Below are positions 1 through 10,800 of a stretch of 64,000 nucleotides of DNA, one piece after another (within the stretch, counting starts at the first letter, position 1; each line of letters opens with the position of its first letter). The position numbers were made by a program, and so were the translations under genes. This stretch comes from Salisapilia sapeloensis (Eukaryota > Oomycota > Peronosporomycetes > Peronosporales > Salisapiliaceae). The DNA lies in contig JAADVB010000084.1 in the NCBI GenBank assembly GCA_023334545.1, positions 1-64,000 on the forward strand. The letters are read 5' to 3'. The notes under the pieces are model-generated. The model was given only the letters and a program-made list of their open reading frames with translations. It had not been told where the DNA came from and searched no databases.

Positions 1-765
1 AATATCGCTTACTTATTCCATCCACCACTGTACTGTGCCTGTTCCGAAAGAATAGCGAAGGGCTCACTAGCGCAAGTAAAGCGAAGAGCTCACCAAGTCT
101 TTCGCGCGCTTTTTCAAATGTGCACATTTCGAGCACCAGGCGTGGCTTGAAGTCTTCTCGAAGATGGTTTCCTCTTGGTTGCATCCAAGACCAAGGCAGG
201 GATATATTAAAAAGGTACGGCCGTGTTCGTTGAGAGGGTGATTATTATTTTGCGAGCCAAACGTGCAATATGAGAGTGAGGACGCGCGAATTGTAATCGG
301 TATTATGCCTCGATAATCCCTCTTTTCCTAGTCGACGAAAAGCTGAATTATATCGAAGGGTATATCGATCCAGGTCTAATTTGCTTGATAGGCGTGATCT
401 ATATGCTGCAATTTGCACACAACTTATGCTACAAAGAGAATGGCAATGGAAACCTCCATTTCAATAGAGGATGGGGCGTAAGAGGTGAGCTGGACGAAGA
501 ATATGAAGCCACATATCTATTGGCACCATTAGTCGCTTGCCTTTGTACTCCTATTATAGCGGAAAAGTTATATTGAAGTGTTACCTTGGGTTTCCACTGG
601 CAAGTAGTAAATCAAATCGGCTGTTCTGGGTGAACGCGGAATTGCTCGATTTGATTCTAAAGAATAGAATTACAAAATGCAGCACTCTAATACTGCTGAA
701 TAGATATTCAGTGCGCATACGGCCTGCCTATTTTACTAGAGTGGAAGTGTGTCGCTGGTCTAATA
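1..765 (+). repeat. Degenerate dispersed repeat, copy A (runs off left edge)
   Basis: This stretch is homologous to 28905-29345 (copy B, same strand) and to the reverse complement of about 63480-64000 (copy C). The first 190 bases match copy B closely. The part from about 205 to 450 matches only copy C, and the part from about 510 to 700 matches both. The copies share protein-level similarity in one reading frame: around 305-430 the frame reads YASII, LVDEK, GYIDPGL, GVIYM, HN and CY, also seen in copy C. The frame is broken by stops and shifts in every copy, so this looks like a decayed protein-coding element. I recognise no transposase, reverse transcriptase or effector motif. The element must be at least 700 bp. 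Confidence 0.75.
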
Positions 766-1395
766 CTGAACTATCTTGTCTCAATCAAGTAGAACTAGTT
801 TGTAACTGACAAGTTCCACAATTTCACCTTTGGAGAGCTATAGAACGTCATATAACTGTGTATCCAGATAATTTTATGTTCTGCGTACAACTCGACCAAA
901 TGGCTTTAGGAAAACCACCATCAATGAACAATGGTACCATCTTTGGATAAAGTCAAAAATACAATCATCCATCCATGCTACATGACTATTCTCCAAGCCC
1001 TGTTCGCAGGTCGACTTTCCTATCAGCTTTTCGCAGCTTGATTCACTCCTTCGTACGCTCTAGCTGCTCTCCTTTGAATACAAATAATATAAAATGATCA
1101 TAGAACTCTCTTTATAAGGTGGCTTACCATATCATGACGAACAAGTTAAAGTCAAAGGATCTATCAGATATCATGTCCTGCACTTAAGTCTTACATTTAT
1201 TTATTTTCATCCACTACTAATCGTTACCTCTAATGCAATCAACTCTTTTTTAAATTAGTTTGATGTAAAAGTATATTTTATTCATGCACAGCGAAATGAA
1301 TGGAAAGCATTCAACTTGCGCTTAGTGAAAGGTTGTAACGGATAGCCCAAATGCAGTCGTAGTTTCGAAATCTACAGGTGAACTTATATACGACG
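766..1395. other. Intergenic stretch, no gene seen
   Basis: This is about 630 bases of AT-leaning sequence between repeat copy A and the 3' end of the LRR receptor gene. I see no open frame of useful length, tRNA fold or repeat in it. Confidence 0.5.
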
Positions 1396-3742
1396 TCAGA
1401 GCGGCATCGCGCCCGACTGCAGCGCGCCAACGATTTCATGCATGGAAGGTCTCGACGCTCCGTCCTTCCTTAGACACGCAACCACGATCTCTTTCATCAA
1501 GTTTGAGCACTGGTCACTTAGGTGGAAGCCCGTTCGCTGCGCCGTCGGAGACGCCACTTGATGTCCACGGCCTCTCCGATCAACGTTTCGCTGCGGTGGT
1601 GCTCCCGTATCCACTTCCACGAGCACAACACCAAAGGCATAGACGTCCGATTTGTCCGTAGGCTGCTCTCCCCTCAGCACTTCCGGCGCCGCAAAGACGC
1701 TTCGGTCCTGGTCTAATGGAGACAGCTTGACGTAGTGGAATATGGCGAAGAGACTCAGTTTGGCCGAGAAGTCTCGATCCAACAGGACGTTCGACGCACT
1801 CAGTCGACCGTGGACGATCTGCTTGTCATGCAAAAAGCTGATGGCTTCCGCCAACTGCCTCGCAATGGCATGTTGCTTTGGCACACTCAACGCTACTCCT
1901 CGCTTCGTGCATTCTCTCAACGAAGCGTTCTCCACATACTCGACGACGGCACCGAGCTCAGAGCCTTCATTGTTCCACATGGCTCCCTTAAACGCTGCGA
2001 TCCGAGGGTGCTGGAGCTCTGCCATGAGCTCGATCTCAGTCACAAAGTCTCGCATGACCGACTTGCTCGCCGTATTGCTCTTAATCTTCTTCACCGCCAC
2101 GCGCTGGCCAAGATACTCGCCGACCCATAGCTCCGATCGGGAGCTCACGCGTAGCATCTTATCGAGCAACACGTCACTGTACGCGAGTCTCGTGAGACCA
2201 ATGTACCCGTCGGCGATTGAGTTTAAGAGCTCAAACTCAGACGTGTTGTGGCTCGAAGGAGATGGCGCAGACATTTCGACGTACGGCTGCTCGAGGACGT
2301 GCCCCATGCCGTAGGACATGCTCTGCGTCGTGACGTTCGTGAGCTTGGCAGGATCATGCGGACGTCTACGACGACACTTGCGGCAGCACCAGAGCAGCAG
2401 GAGGATGACGACGAGTAGGAAAAAGAAGCCACCGACGACGATGCCGACGATCTCGCCTGTGCTCAACCCGCTCTCGTCCTCTACATCTCCGACACCAGCA
2501 CTTTCAGAGCCAGATGCGTCGCTAGCGTCTGAAAAGTCCGGAGGGATTGTAATGTCCGTATCGTTCGCGTGGGCACAAAAGACAAAGCTGTCGTTCAGCT
2601 GGTCGATCGTCTTGTTACTCGGACAAGCTTCCGTCGTGGTCGTGCCATCGATCTCGAACGACCGTAGACCAGCGAGGAAGTCAAACTGGTCTTCTGAAAG
2701 GTCGGAAGCATTCACTGGATTCCCACGCATCGTCAGGTCCTGGAGTTTCGAAAGACCAAAGACGAACGACGGGATGCTTTTGAACGAATTGTTGTCTAAG
2801 TAGAGCTGTTGCAGCGTCGGCAAGCTATCTGAATCTCCTTCCAGCGCCGTCAAGTTGTTAAAAGTCAAGTTCCTAGTGCATACAGGCTAAGCCTTAAGAC
2901 AAAGACGATGGATGGATAGGAGCGTACATGGTCGAGAGCTGCCTATACGTCGTGTTCTTAAAGCTGTCACCTGCATCTTCAATATTATTGTAAGACAAGT
3001 CCCTATGGCATCAAGCGTGAGTATACGTATCCAACGTTTCGAAGCTATGATGAAGTAATATTGCTTACAATGTCATCAGCTCATCTGGTGTCAGGAACTG
3101 GGATGGAATCGACGATAATTCACAGCGGTTAATGTACCTGTTCATGTCCTTAGTACACGCTTACAACCAGTAGATATCTTAGAGCATACAATTTAGAGGT
3201 CGGCGTCAATGATAGTGCCGAGGCGACGTTTTTCAATTGGAGATTCGAAAAAGAGACCGAGTCCAGCGTCTCGCTTGCCTGTAGGTTGAAGGAAGACACG
3301 TCCAATGAATTATATGGGTCCTGATCGTCCCGTGCGCGCTCAAATGACCTGTGATATGCCTGTTTAATGCATGCCAGAACAGTGGTAACTTGGCAGAAAG
3401 GAGTACGTACACGTCGTGGATGTTCTTGTCGAGCTGGAGAAGGCCAAGGCGTTGGAAAGGAGCGATGCCGGCACTGTCATTCGAGTCAGCGGGGGAGAAT
3501 GCCCAGCGAGAAGTACTGTCCTCGAATGGCTCGAGGCAGAAGGCTGCTCGGCCATTATTGAGCGTCGCGCACTGTGTATTGTTCGTGCAGTCAATAGAGT
3601 TGCTAGAGGATGACCCGAGGATGACACAGGCACTATCGCCATTGCAGGCTCCGCTGCAGCTCGTCGTGAGTGTATTCAGAGCCATTTGCATCGGTGCAGC
3701 GTGTACCTGGACCGTGAGTAGGAGCAGGATAGCGATCCACAT
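1396..3742 (-). CDS. LRR receptor-like membrane protein with TKL pseudokinase domain
   Basis: Five exons join in frame (3742-3411, 3348-3190, 3137-3069, 3002-2928, 2872-1396) to about 703 residues. A signal peptide (MWIAILLLLTVQVHAAP) leads a Cys-rich head, then leucine-rich repeats (TLDLSYNNI, NLTFNNLTAL, LQQLYLDNNSF), an acidic stalk and one membrane helix near residues 352-374 followed by a basic stop-transfer run. The cytoplasmic part is a tyrosine-kinase-like domain. The VAVKK lysine (about 473) and an APEVLRG activation-segment end are present. The HRD motif reads HGR (about 566), DFG reads LFA (about 586) and the Gly loop has lost its glycines, so catalysis is unlikely. LRR-TKL receptors of this layout are known in oomycetes. 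The ligand is unknown. The stretch after VEVDTGAPP fits the family poorly and may hold a frame error. Confidence 0.85.
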
Positions 3743-4172
3743 CTTGGTTTGGATTCGATCGAATATGGCTTAATTGGCTATCGTGAATAGATGAGAAGGA
3801 AGGGGAGGCTGTCGTTCGGACAATCAAGGAGGAAATGAGAATGGGAGATCTGGTCATCGTGTGTTCGCGAGTTAATTGATCGAATCCATCACACGCGGAT
3901 TGGGTGAAATCCGTATTTGTGCAGTCACGATTGGCATAAAATGTAGTCACAAAGGAGAGATAGGCTTCGAAGGAAGTTTTGTTACGATGAAGCGAGCGAA
4001 GAATGTGCTAAGCATTAGACAAGTACGTGGACATCCACCAAAGCTCCTCGATGCCGTGAAAATGTACAACGGCGCAAATTAAAGTCAGGTCGAAGCGGTC
4101 GCGTCTCTACATGTATGTCACATTTTCATAGAATGCCACACATTTTCGACACCCTCTTCCAACACTTAAATC

Positions 4173-4755
4173 ATGAGCTCGATTTCGGCGAACCCGCAGC
4201 ACGTTATTGACACGGAGGACGCAGCGGACTTAAATCTCGGCGATGATTTTCGTAACGAGACGTGTCTGTCCAACGCCGAGGTCGCTGTCATCTTAGAAAA
4301 GCAAAAGTCAGACTATGAGAACCAGGAGAAGCAATTGACCAAGTACGATCGATAGAAAAACACATACTTTCCATTCCAATGATCTTAATTCCTACCTAGT
4401 GTCTTCCAGAAGACGTACTCGTACGTCCAGCGGTTCAGTGGCACCAAGGATCCAGTTGCGAACCAAGCTTCTGTTACAGAACTACGAGAGTACGTCCTCT
4501 CGCCTCCTACCATCGAACGTATCATAACATCCACATAGAGCTCTGATGGCCCTCGCCTTTCCACGTGAACAAGATGGAAACTCCGAGCCTTGCCGCCTAG
4601 AAGAGTTCGAGATCGCCTGTCTTTCGAACCTGAATCCAGAGGAAGTGGAAGAAGCCAATGCGCTCATTCCGAGTCTCAACAAACGCTTTAATGAAGAAGA
4701 GATCGAGGACATTCTGAACATCGTCTCCCGCACGGCTGCACGCATGTTCAGCTAG
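4173..4755 (+). CDS. RPB4: DNA-directed RNA polymerase II subunit RPB4
   Basis: Three exons (4173-4342, 4400-4489, 4539-4755) give 158 residues, close to the usual 140-220 of the family. The joined protein aligns along its length with human POLR2D: an acidic N-terminus, then NVFQKTYSYVQRFSG, LREALMALAF, and the C-terminal helical block LEEFEIACLSNL...ALIPSL...EEIEDIL. RPB4 pairs with RPB7 as the dissociable stalk of RNA polymerase II, binding the nascent transcript and taking part in initiation and mRNA export. Introns are 57 and 49 bp. The gene converges on the phosphoglycerate mutase gene, with only about 68 bp between stop codons, so the 3' UTRs must be very short or overlap. Confidence 0.92.
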
Positions 4756-4823
4756 ACTGTTCGACCCAATAGCACCTACCTTTGTGACGAAACAGATTCT
4801 GTATTTGAAATTATAAAAATCCG

Positions 4824-6436
4824 CTAGTCCTGATAAGAAGAAAAGTTTTTCACGAGAGGCATGACCTGGTCGCCAGCGAACCGCCCGAGAGCTCCACGAG
4901 CAGCACTCAGTTCCGAAAAGCTCTGGACGCCATCCGTCAATACGCCACTGGTCATGGCAGATCCCTTGAGCTCCTCCGTCGCAGCGTTCGTGCGAGAGAT
5001 GGCGAACGGCACGGGCTCAAAGCTATGGTCTCCGTACCTTACAGGCGTCGTGTGGTCTCCCGTCACGACGATCGATACCTCCTTGTCGTCTAAATTCAGA
5101 CGCTTGGGCAGTTCCTCCAACACTTTCTTGACCATCTCGTCCGCCTTTTCAATGAAATGAATCTTCTGCTTCACGTCTTTATCATGTCCAGCGTCATCCA
5201 CTGCCTTGACATGGATGAACGCAAACGTCTCTTGTCCTGTTGATAGTCGATCGACCGCCGTTTCAGCCTTAGACAAGAGGTTCGTGTGGTAGTCACCTGT
5301 GGCACCAGGAGCTTGGACGAGCTCCATGCCGAGCGACATACCCAACCCGGCGATGATACACGTCGGAGCGATCATGAACGACTTCATGCCATGCACCTCT
5401 TCAAACGTCGGCACTCGAATGCGTTCACCAGGTCCACGCAGCAGCACGATGTTGGCTGGTGGCTGTCCTTCTTCCTCCCGTTTCTTATTGATCGGATGAC
5501 TCGATAACTTTTCATGAAACACATCCGACACTTTGTTGAGGACCTAGATACACATCGTATAAGTGGATTAGATCGCATCGTATCGACGAAACAAAAGTAC
5601 TTTGCTAGAATAATCTGCTTCCGACGAATCGTCCATCGGGACAGATGTCTGGAGAGGAAGGCTACGATGCACAACGTCAGTTACACTGTATGACGGTAGA
5701 AGAGGTAGCGTACTTGTCCTTAAGAGGATCTGTGCCAGTCATTTTATCACATAAGCCAGCGCCTTTGAAGACGATGCCGAGACGATGCTCCGTCGCGTAC
5801 TTTGTCTCGATACGGACATTTGGGAAACCAGGAATGGGCATGTCGTTTAGATAAGAGCACAGGTCGATACCCCACGCAGGAAAGTTTCGATCCACTCGTC
5901 TCCTCACCACTACCTTCTCTCCGTCTGCGTTCTAAATGACAACATAGGTAGTCTAGGTCCGACCCAAGAGGATGATACGATCGAATACCTCTTGAAGCGT
6001 GGCAAAGTTGCACTTGAAGGCAACATCACCTTGGTCCATGGACAGGCCTGTACCCATGGCCTCAAAAGAACCTCGTCCGCGATAATTCCTAGTGCTATAG
6101 ATTACATGGTATCCTACGATGCGATCGACTAGAGATGATACACGAAGGGGTTGTAGCCAAGGATAGACATGTGCGCCGTGTCACTGCCGCATGCGTACCC
6201 TGGTGCGACAGGATCCATCAATCCATTCAAGCCGCCACCTAGATCGATCCGAGAAAAATTCATCATGTCAGAACGCATCCTGACGCAAGAAAGAGAGAGG
6301 ATATACGAGCAATAGCGTCCATGGCAGGCGTGGAAGCTGCTTCCAATGTTGTACGGCCATCGAGCTCTTGTAGTGACACGTCGGCTAATCCGTCAATAAG
6401 CACAAAGACGACAAGAGGCTGCTTCGTACTCGTCAT
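4824..6436 (-). CDS. 2,3-bisphosphoglycerate-independent phosphoglycerate mutase, archaeal (ApgM) type
   Basis: Six exons (6436-6307, 6238-6142, 6088-5989, 5931-5714, 5661-5601, 5543-4824) sum to 441 codons in frame. The enzyme interconverts 3- and 2-phosphoglycerate in glycolysis without the bisphosphate cofactor. Metal-site features of the alkaline-phosphatase superfamily are visible: VLIDGLADV at the N-terminus, YACGSDTAHMSILGYNP with the phosphate-carrying Ser, RNFPAW and TGTDP in the middle, then HVKAVDDAGHDKD and VVTGDHTTPVRYGDHS at the C-terminus. It belongs to the ApgM branch, not to the longer GpmI type. I chose the acceptor at 5661 because only it restores NLPLQTSVP in frame. The start lies 170 bp from the divergent CENP-L-like gene. 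Confidence 0.92.
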
Positions 6437-6605
6437 CTCGGTCGACTATGCTGATCGAAAGTATGAAGATGCCAAATTCGCATTACGATCTGCGATACGT
6501 AATTCATCCTATCGTAACGAGCCAGATCTTGTAAAACGTACGAATAATCCACATCTGGATACTCACATCACGACACATCTACTTATCACTTACGAATAAG
6601 ACAAC

Positions 6606-7733
6606 ATGGAGATCAGTCGACGCCCGCAGACACCGCAGGGACGGCCGCGTATGCCGCCGCCACCGTCGCCTTCGATCAAATCTACAACGGTGTCTGCATC
6701 ACCGGCAGTCCGGCAGAATGAAGCACAACGACCAAAGGTCCAGCCACCGAAACAGACCCAAGCGTCGCAAGGACAGACGCAGACGGACGAAGTCTTGCTC
6801 GAGCATACGTGGGGCGTGCATTTCGTTTCACAGCTTTATCGTTTCCATCGAGAACAGCTAGGTAATTACGCCCACGACCTTGTCAAGTTCCTGCGTGCGG
6901 CTGCAGTCCAAGCGACTCGTGGACAAGAGTACGGGTACTCTGTCAGCGTCCGGACGACCAACCAGTTTATCGTCTTTCAAATCCAAGAAGACCGTCGAGG
7001 CGACGGCACGAAGACCAAATCCGGCTTTGTATTGCACCAGCAAGCTATCGATGGCGCCTCGTCCTCTCAACTCCAGCGACGCAGCTCTGCCTCTTCCATG
7101 TCCTCTTCTAGCAATGGCACACAGAATGCTCGTAAGCGATCTGCCTCTCGTCAGCGAGAACATCAGTACGTAGTGCTTTTGCGTGGTTCGAACCAGGTCT
7201 TGGCCTGGACTTGTTCATGGCTCCAGCAGCGTTTCCAATGTATCGTCGGTCGGACGCCTGCACGCTTTGGCAAGCAGCATGTCCGGAAGCTCGCGGCAGA
7301 ATGCATCATCGACGTTGTTTCGGCACAAGCCAAGTCAAAGAAACCGAACGACGTGGACATTGACGACAAAGGCGTCAAGGCCCCTTTATTACTTAAATTC
7401 AGAAATAACGCTGCAAGCGCTACCTTGCGAACGTATACGCTGACCGTGCCGTGGAATACAGTCATCCGTCTGTACAAGAAGCAACTCAAGTCATCGAAAC
7501 TCCTAGCGCCAGACATTGTAACGCATATTGAATCCGAGTACTTCCCGTCGCTCCCGATGGACCTGTCCCAATTCCATCTTTCCAGCTTTGAATTGCAGGA
7601 AGTTGCAGCCGATGACATTGGCCACTTGGAGCTATACAAGATGCAGATCGTACCACATATGCTAAATCACTTGACAAGTATCGGAAGTCTCTTGCAGCAA
7701 GACCAAGTCGCCAAGCCACAACTTACGCTGTAG
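6606..7733 (+). CDS. CENP-L-like kinetochore protein (candidate)
   Basis: This single-exon gene encodes 375 residues with a Pro/Gln-rich disordered head (1-65). Family resemblance is weak but collinear with vertebrate CENP-L. Residues 71-98 (VHFVSQLYRFHREQLGNY onward) match the CENP-L opening where a Lys/Tyr-rich helix follows LYKFS. Residues 198-212 (VLAWTCSWLQQRFQC) match its TWFQKTFDC segment. The last 100 residues end in a helix (MLNHLTSIGSLL) matching the final YLTELA helix. CENP-L pairs with CENP-N in the inner kinetochore (CCAN). A basic Ser-rich linker (residues 150-185) interrupts the fold. The assignment comes from recalled sequence patterns and needs a profile search. Its stop is 152 bp from the stop of the convergent HEATR5 gene. 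Confidence 0.45.
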   Translation: MEISRRPQTPQGRPRMPPPPSPSIKSTTVSASPAVRQNEAQRPKVQPPKQTQASQGQTQTDEVLLEHTWGVHFVSQLYRFHREQLGNYAHDLVKFLRAAAVQATRGQEYGYSVSVRTTNQFIVFQIQEDRRGDGTKTKSGFVLHQQAIDGASSSQLQRRSSASSMSSSSNGTQNARKRSASRQREHQYVVLLRGSNQVLAWTCSWLQQRFQCIVGRTPARFGKQHVRKLAAECIIDVVSAQAKSKKPNDVDIDDKGVKAPLLLKFRNNAASATLRTYTLTVPWNTVIRLYKKQLKSSKLLAPDIVTHIESEYFPSLPMDLSQFHLSSFELQEVAADDIGHLELYKMQIVPHMLNHLTSIGSLLQQDQVAKPQLTL

Positions 7734-7885
7734 ACGCTTTTGTCATCTTCGCTCTGTACCATCGTGTACGCAGACCACTCGTATCGACATATCATTCGAT
7801 CCAGTACTTTGATCCCACCTCTTCCAACTATGAGGACTTTAGTTAATGAAATCATAAAAAGAAATTCCCATTTACACGCTTGTAT

Positions 7886-10800
7886 TTAATGCTGATATCG
7901 ACTCAAATCAATCTTCCGAGGCGTATTAGTCGCTGACGTACCAGGACTCAAGCTCGAAGCCTTTTGCTTGCCATCGCTTAACGCTCGACGTAAAGCAGAC
8001 TCGAGCATGCTTCGAGACTGAGACTGCATGGCTCCCACAGCTTCTTTAAACGCACTTGGTTGTGTCTGAGCATATTGTAGCAGCGATCTCGACACTAGAA
8101 GCGAGAGCTGAGTATGCACATGCTTATCTGCAGATGCTTCCAACACATGCGCCAGCTTCGGAAGCACTAGACAGACAGACGCTGGACTGTAGCTGTCATC
8201 TAGTTGAGACATCAGTAGCCTCAGAAGCTGCTCTGCTTCGTCGACTTCAGATAGATCAGTCGGGAGGACACCACCATGCTCAATGATGTTCATAACCGGA
8301 CCACCTACTTGCCCAAAGTACCTACGAGCGTTCATGACGTCACCGGCTTGCACCAGCTTCTGGGTTACGCCTCGAACTCCACGAACGATATGAGCGACCA
8401 CGGGTGCCACTTTAGCGTCATGATCCTCGTGCAACTTCGTCAGCATCGTACCTACTAGCTGAGCCACTGTTGCGTGGAAACTAGCGACGTCCTCGTGCAC
8501 ACTCTCTGGAAACTGCACGACGTAGCTACCAATCACTCGTAACGCAAAGTCGACACCAGCCACTGTCTTGTGTTCACGAGCTCTCACCAGCTCTTCCTGC
8601 AGCCATTGCACGAGCAAGATAAAGCTGCGTCGGATCTTCGACTGCACGTCCACCTGGAAAGTGGAAGCTTCCTCAGAACAGGCGAACGTTGCGAGCGTCT
8701 GGACAGCTGCGCGAGTGAGCGTCACGCCAACTTCATGCAGCTCCGTCCGATGAGCTAGACCATGGTACGCTGGCTCCACTACGCCAAGGGCCAGAGTGAC
8801 ATAGTGACGTGCGACCTTCGTTTGATGCAAGGCGATGATACCTCGTGTCGCTAGAGTTAGCACTTCCTCCAAGTTTTCATCCTCATGACTAGTTTTCTCT
8901 CCTACTACTTGCATTCTTGTCCTGACAACTTCCAGTGGACAGATCGCTGCTTTACCAATCATAGAAGCCAAACTCTTACTCGTCGGTAGTTCATGGACGA
9001 CAGGAAGGTAAAGCACATTCATCAGAGCTGACAAAGCAGCGTTCTGCATCCGACCTTTACGCTGGAGAGCTGTAGTAGAGAGTATATGTAAAGCATGCTC
9101 GAATAAACCATACTCTGTCCTATCAACTAGGGTAGAAAGGAAAAGAGGAATGGACTCTAAGAGATCGACTACGCTTTCTTCCGACCGGTGCGTGCTGTGG
9201 CTGCTTAGATACAGCAGAGCAGTCGAGACAAGTAGCTTCAGCTCATCTTTGTGTAAAGACACTAACTGTGCGTCTGGGAAACACTGGGGCAACGTGGCTA
9301 GTGCGAGGCACATTTCAGGCCAGAAGCGATCGTACAGTGCCCGCAACTGTTTCACTAGACCTAGATCGTCTCCAGTATGTTTCGAGAGATTTGGTACAAC
9401 GACCTTCAGGACAGGTGATTTGCTAAGTACCTGGACATGATCTATCGACGGTTGTTCTAACGCAGGCCAAGCGTCACTACTTCCCTGCATGATAAAGCCA
9501 CACACTCGAGTCACATCGAGCCAGCAGCTAATGATAGTATCTAAAGAAGCTGAGAGAGATGAAGTCACAGCCTTCAAGAGAGTAGACGGGCGCATGCTTT
9601 CACTTCCAGGCCCAGATTCCTGAGCCAGTCCGTTGCTATCGATCACGAGACGAGCGAGGCAGGACAAGTGCGCCAAGACAAGCTCCGTTCGCTGCACTTC
9701 TCCACCAGCAAACTCCGCCTGGCCGTATGCTTCCGACACGACCATGCGTAGAATCCGCTGGATCGCGACCTTGTCTTCCGCGATACGGAGCTGAATGCAC
9801 CGACCACTGATGTCATAAGCTTCCATCGCAAGCTCCGCGTGGAACGGTGCAGCCGACTTATTGTCAGCACCACCACTCACCTCCTTCACAGCATGTCGTA
9901 CAGCTGAGGAGATCTGAGCACGATATGGCTCCAGCAAGTAGCTCTCGCCACTTGAAACCTCCGGGTCTCTCGCGTCCTTAAATTGCGTCACGACAACATT
10001 CAAAAGCTCTAGTCCAGTGGATTGGAACATGAGGAGTTCACTCGCATCGCTAGATGTAGTCGTCGCTTGACATGCGAGTGTCACAAACTCATCTAGATAC
10101 ATGCAAATAAAATTGTCTTGCGGCGTCAACGCCTCCTTTCCTCTCGACACTTCTCTCGACAAACCCGGTTTAAACGAACTATCTTCTCCACATCGCATCG
10201 AGAAACGACTACGTGCTTTCAACATATCAAAATGAGCTTCGGCATCACGCTTACAACCATCGACGAGAAGCTTGAACACGCGCAAGACACAGACGAGTGC
10301 AAAGTGACGTGCTTGACGACAGAGTGGAGGAAGGAACGTCGTGAGCTTGGCCACTGCCTTCTTCGTCTCTCGCCACACGTCCATCTGCGCTGTAATCGCA
10401 GATGCTGATGGTGATCTCACCTCTCGAGAATGCGTAGAAGGTGGTAGCGGCATCTCGAGAGATGAAGCTTCATCTACATCCGACCACGCGTCATCTGCGT
10501 TATAGTTCGTAGCGCCACTTGGACTCGACATAAGCTCTACGTCTACTTCACTACCAGGCATCTCTGACGTCGCGCCAATAGCGATACTTCGACAGAAGAG
10601 CGCCCAGTGACAAGGTCGAGCCGTCGGCTGGTACCCTCCATCGACATCCAACATACTCCAGATCGTGGAGCAGATAGCATCCACAACACTTTGAGACTTG
10701 TCAGCGAGACTGGAAAAGGATAGGGAGTCGGCCATGCCATGCAGCGTCGGCATGTATTTCCACGTGAGGTTCGTGTACTCTGCATGGAGAGCATGGAAGA

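Noticed and set aside
1500..1640. Frameshift in the receptor pseudokinase after VEVDTGAPP
   Set aside because: The local sequence fits TKL kinases poorly, but neither alternative frame gives a clearly better match, so I did not call a break.
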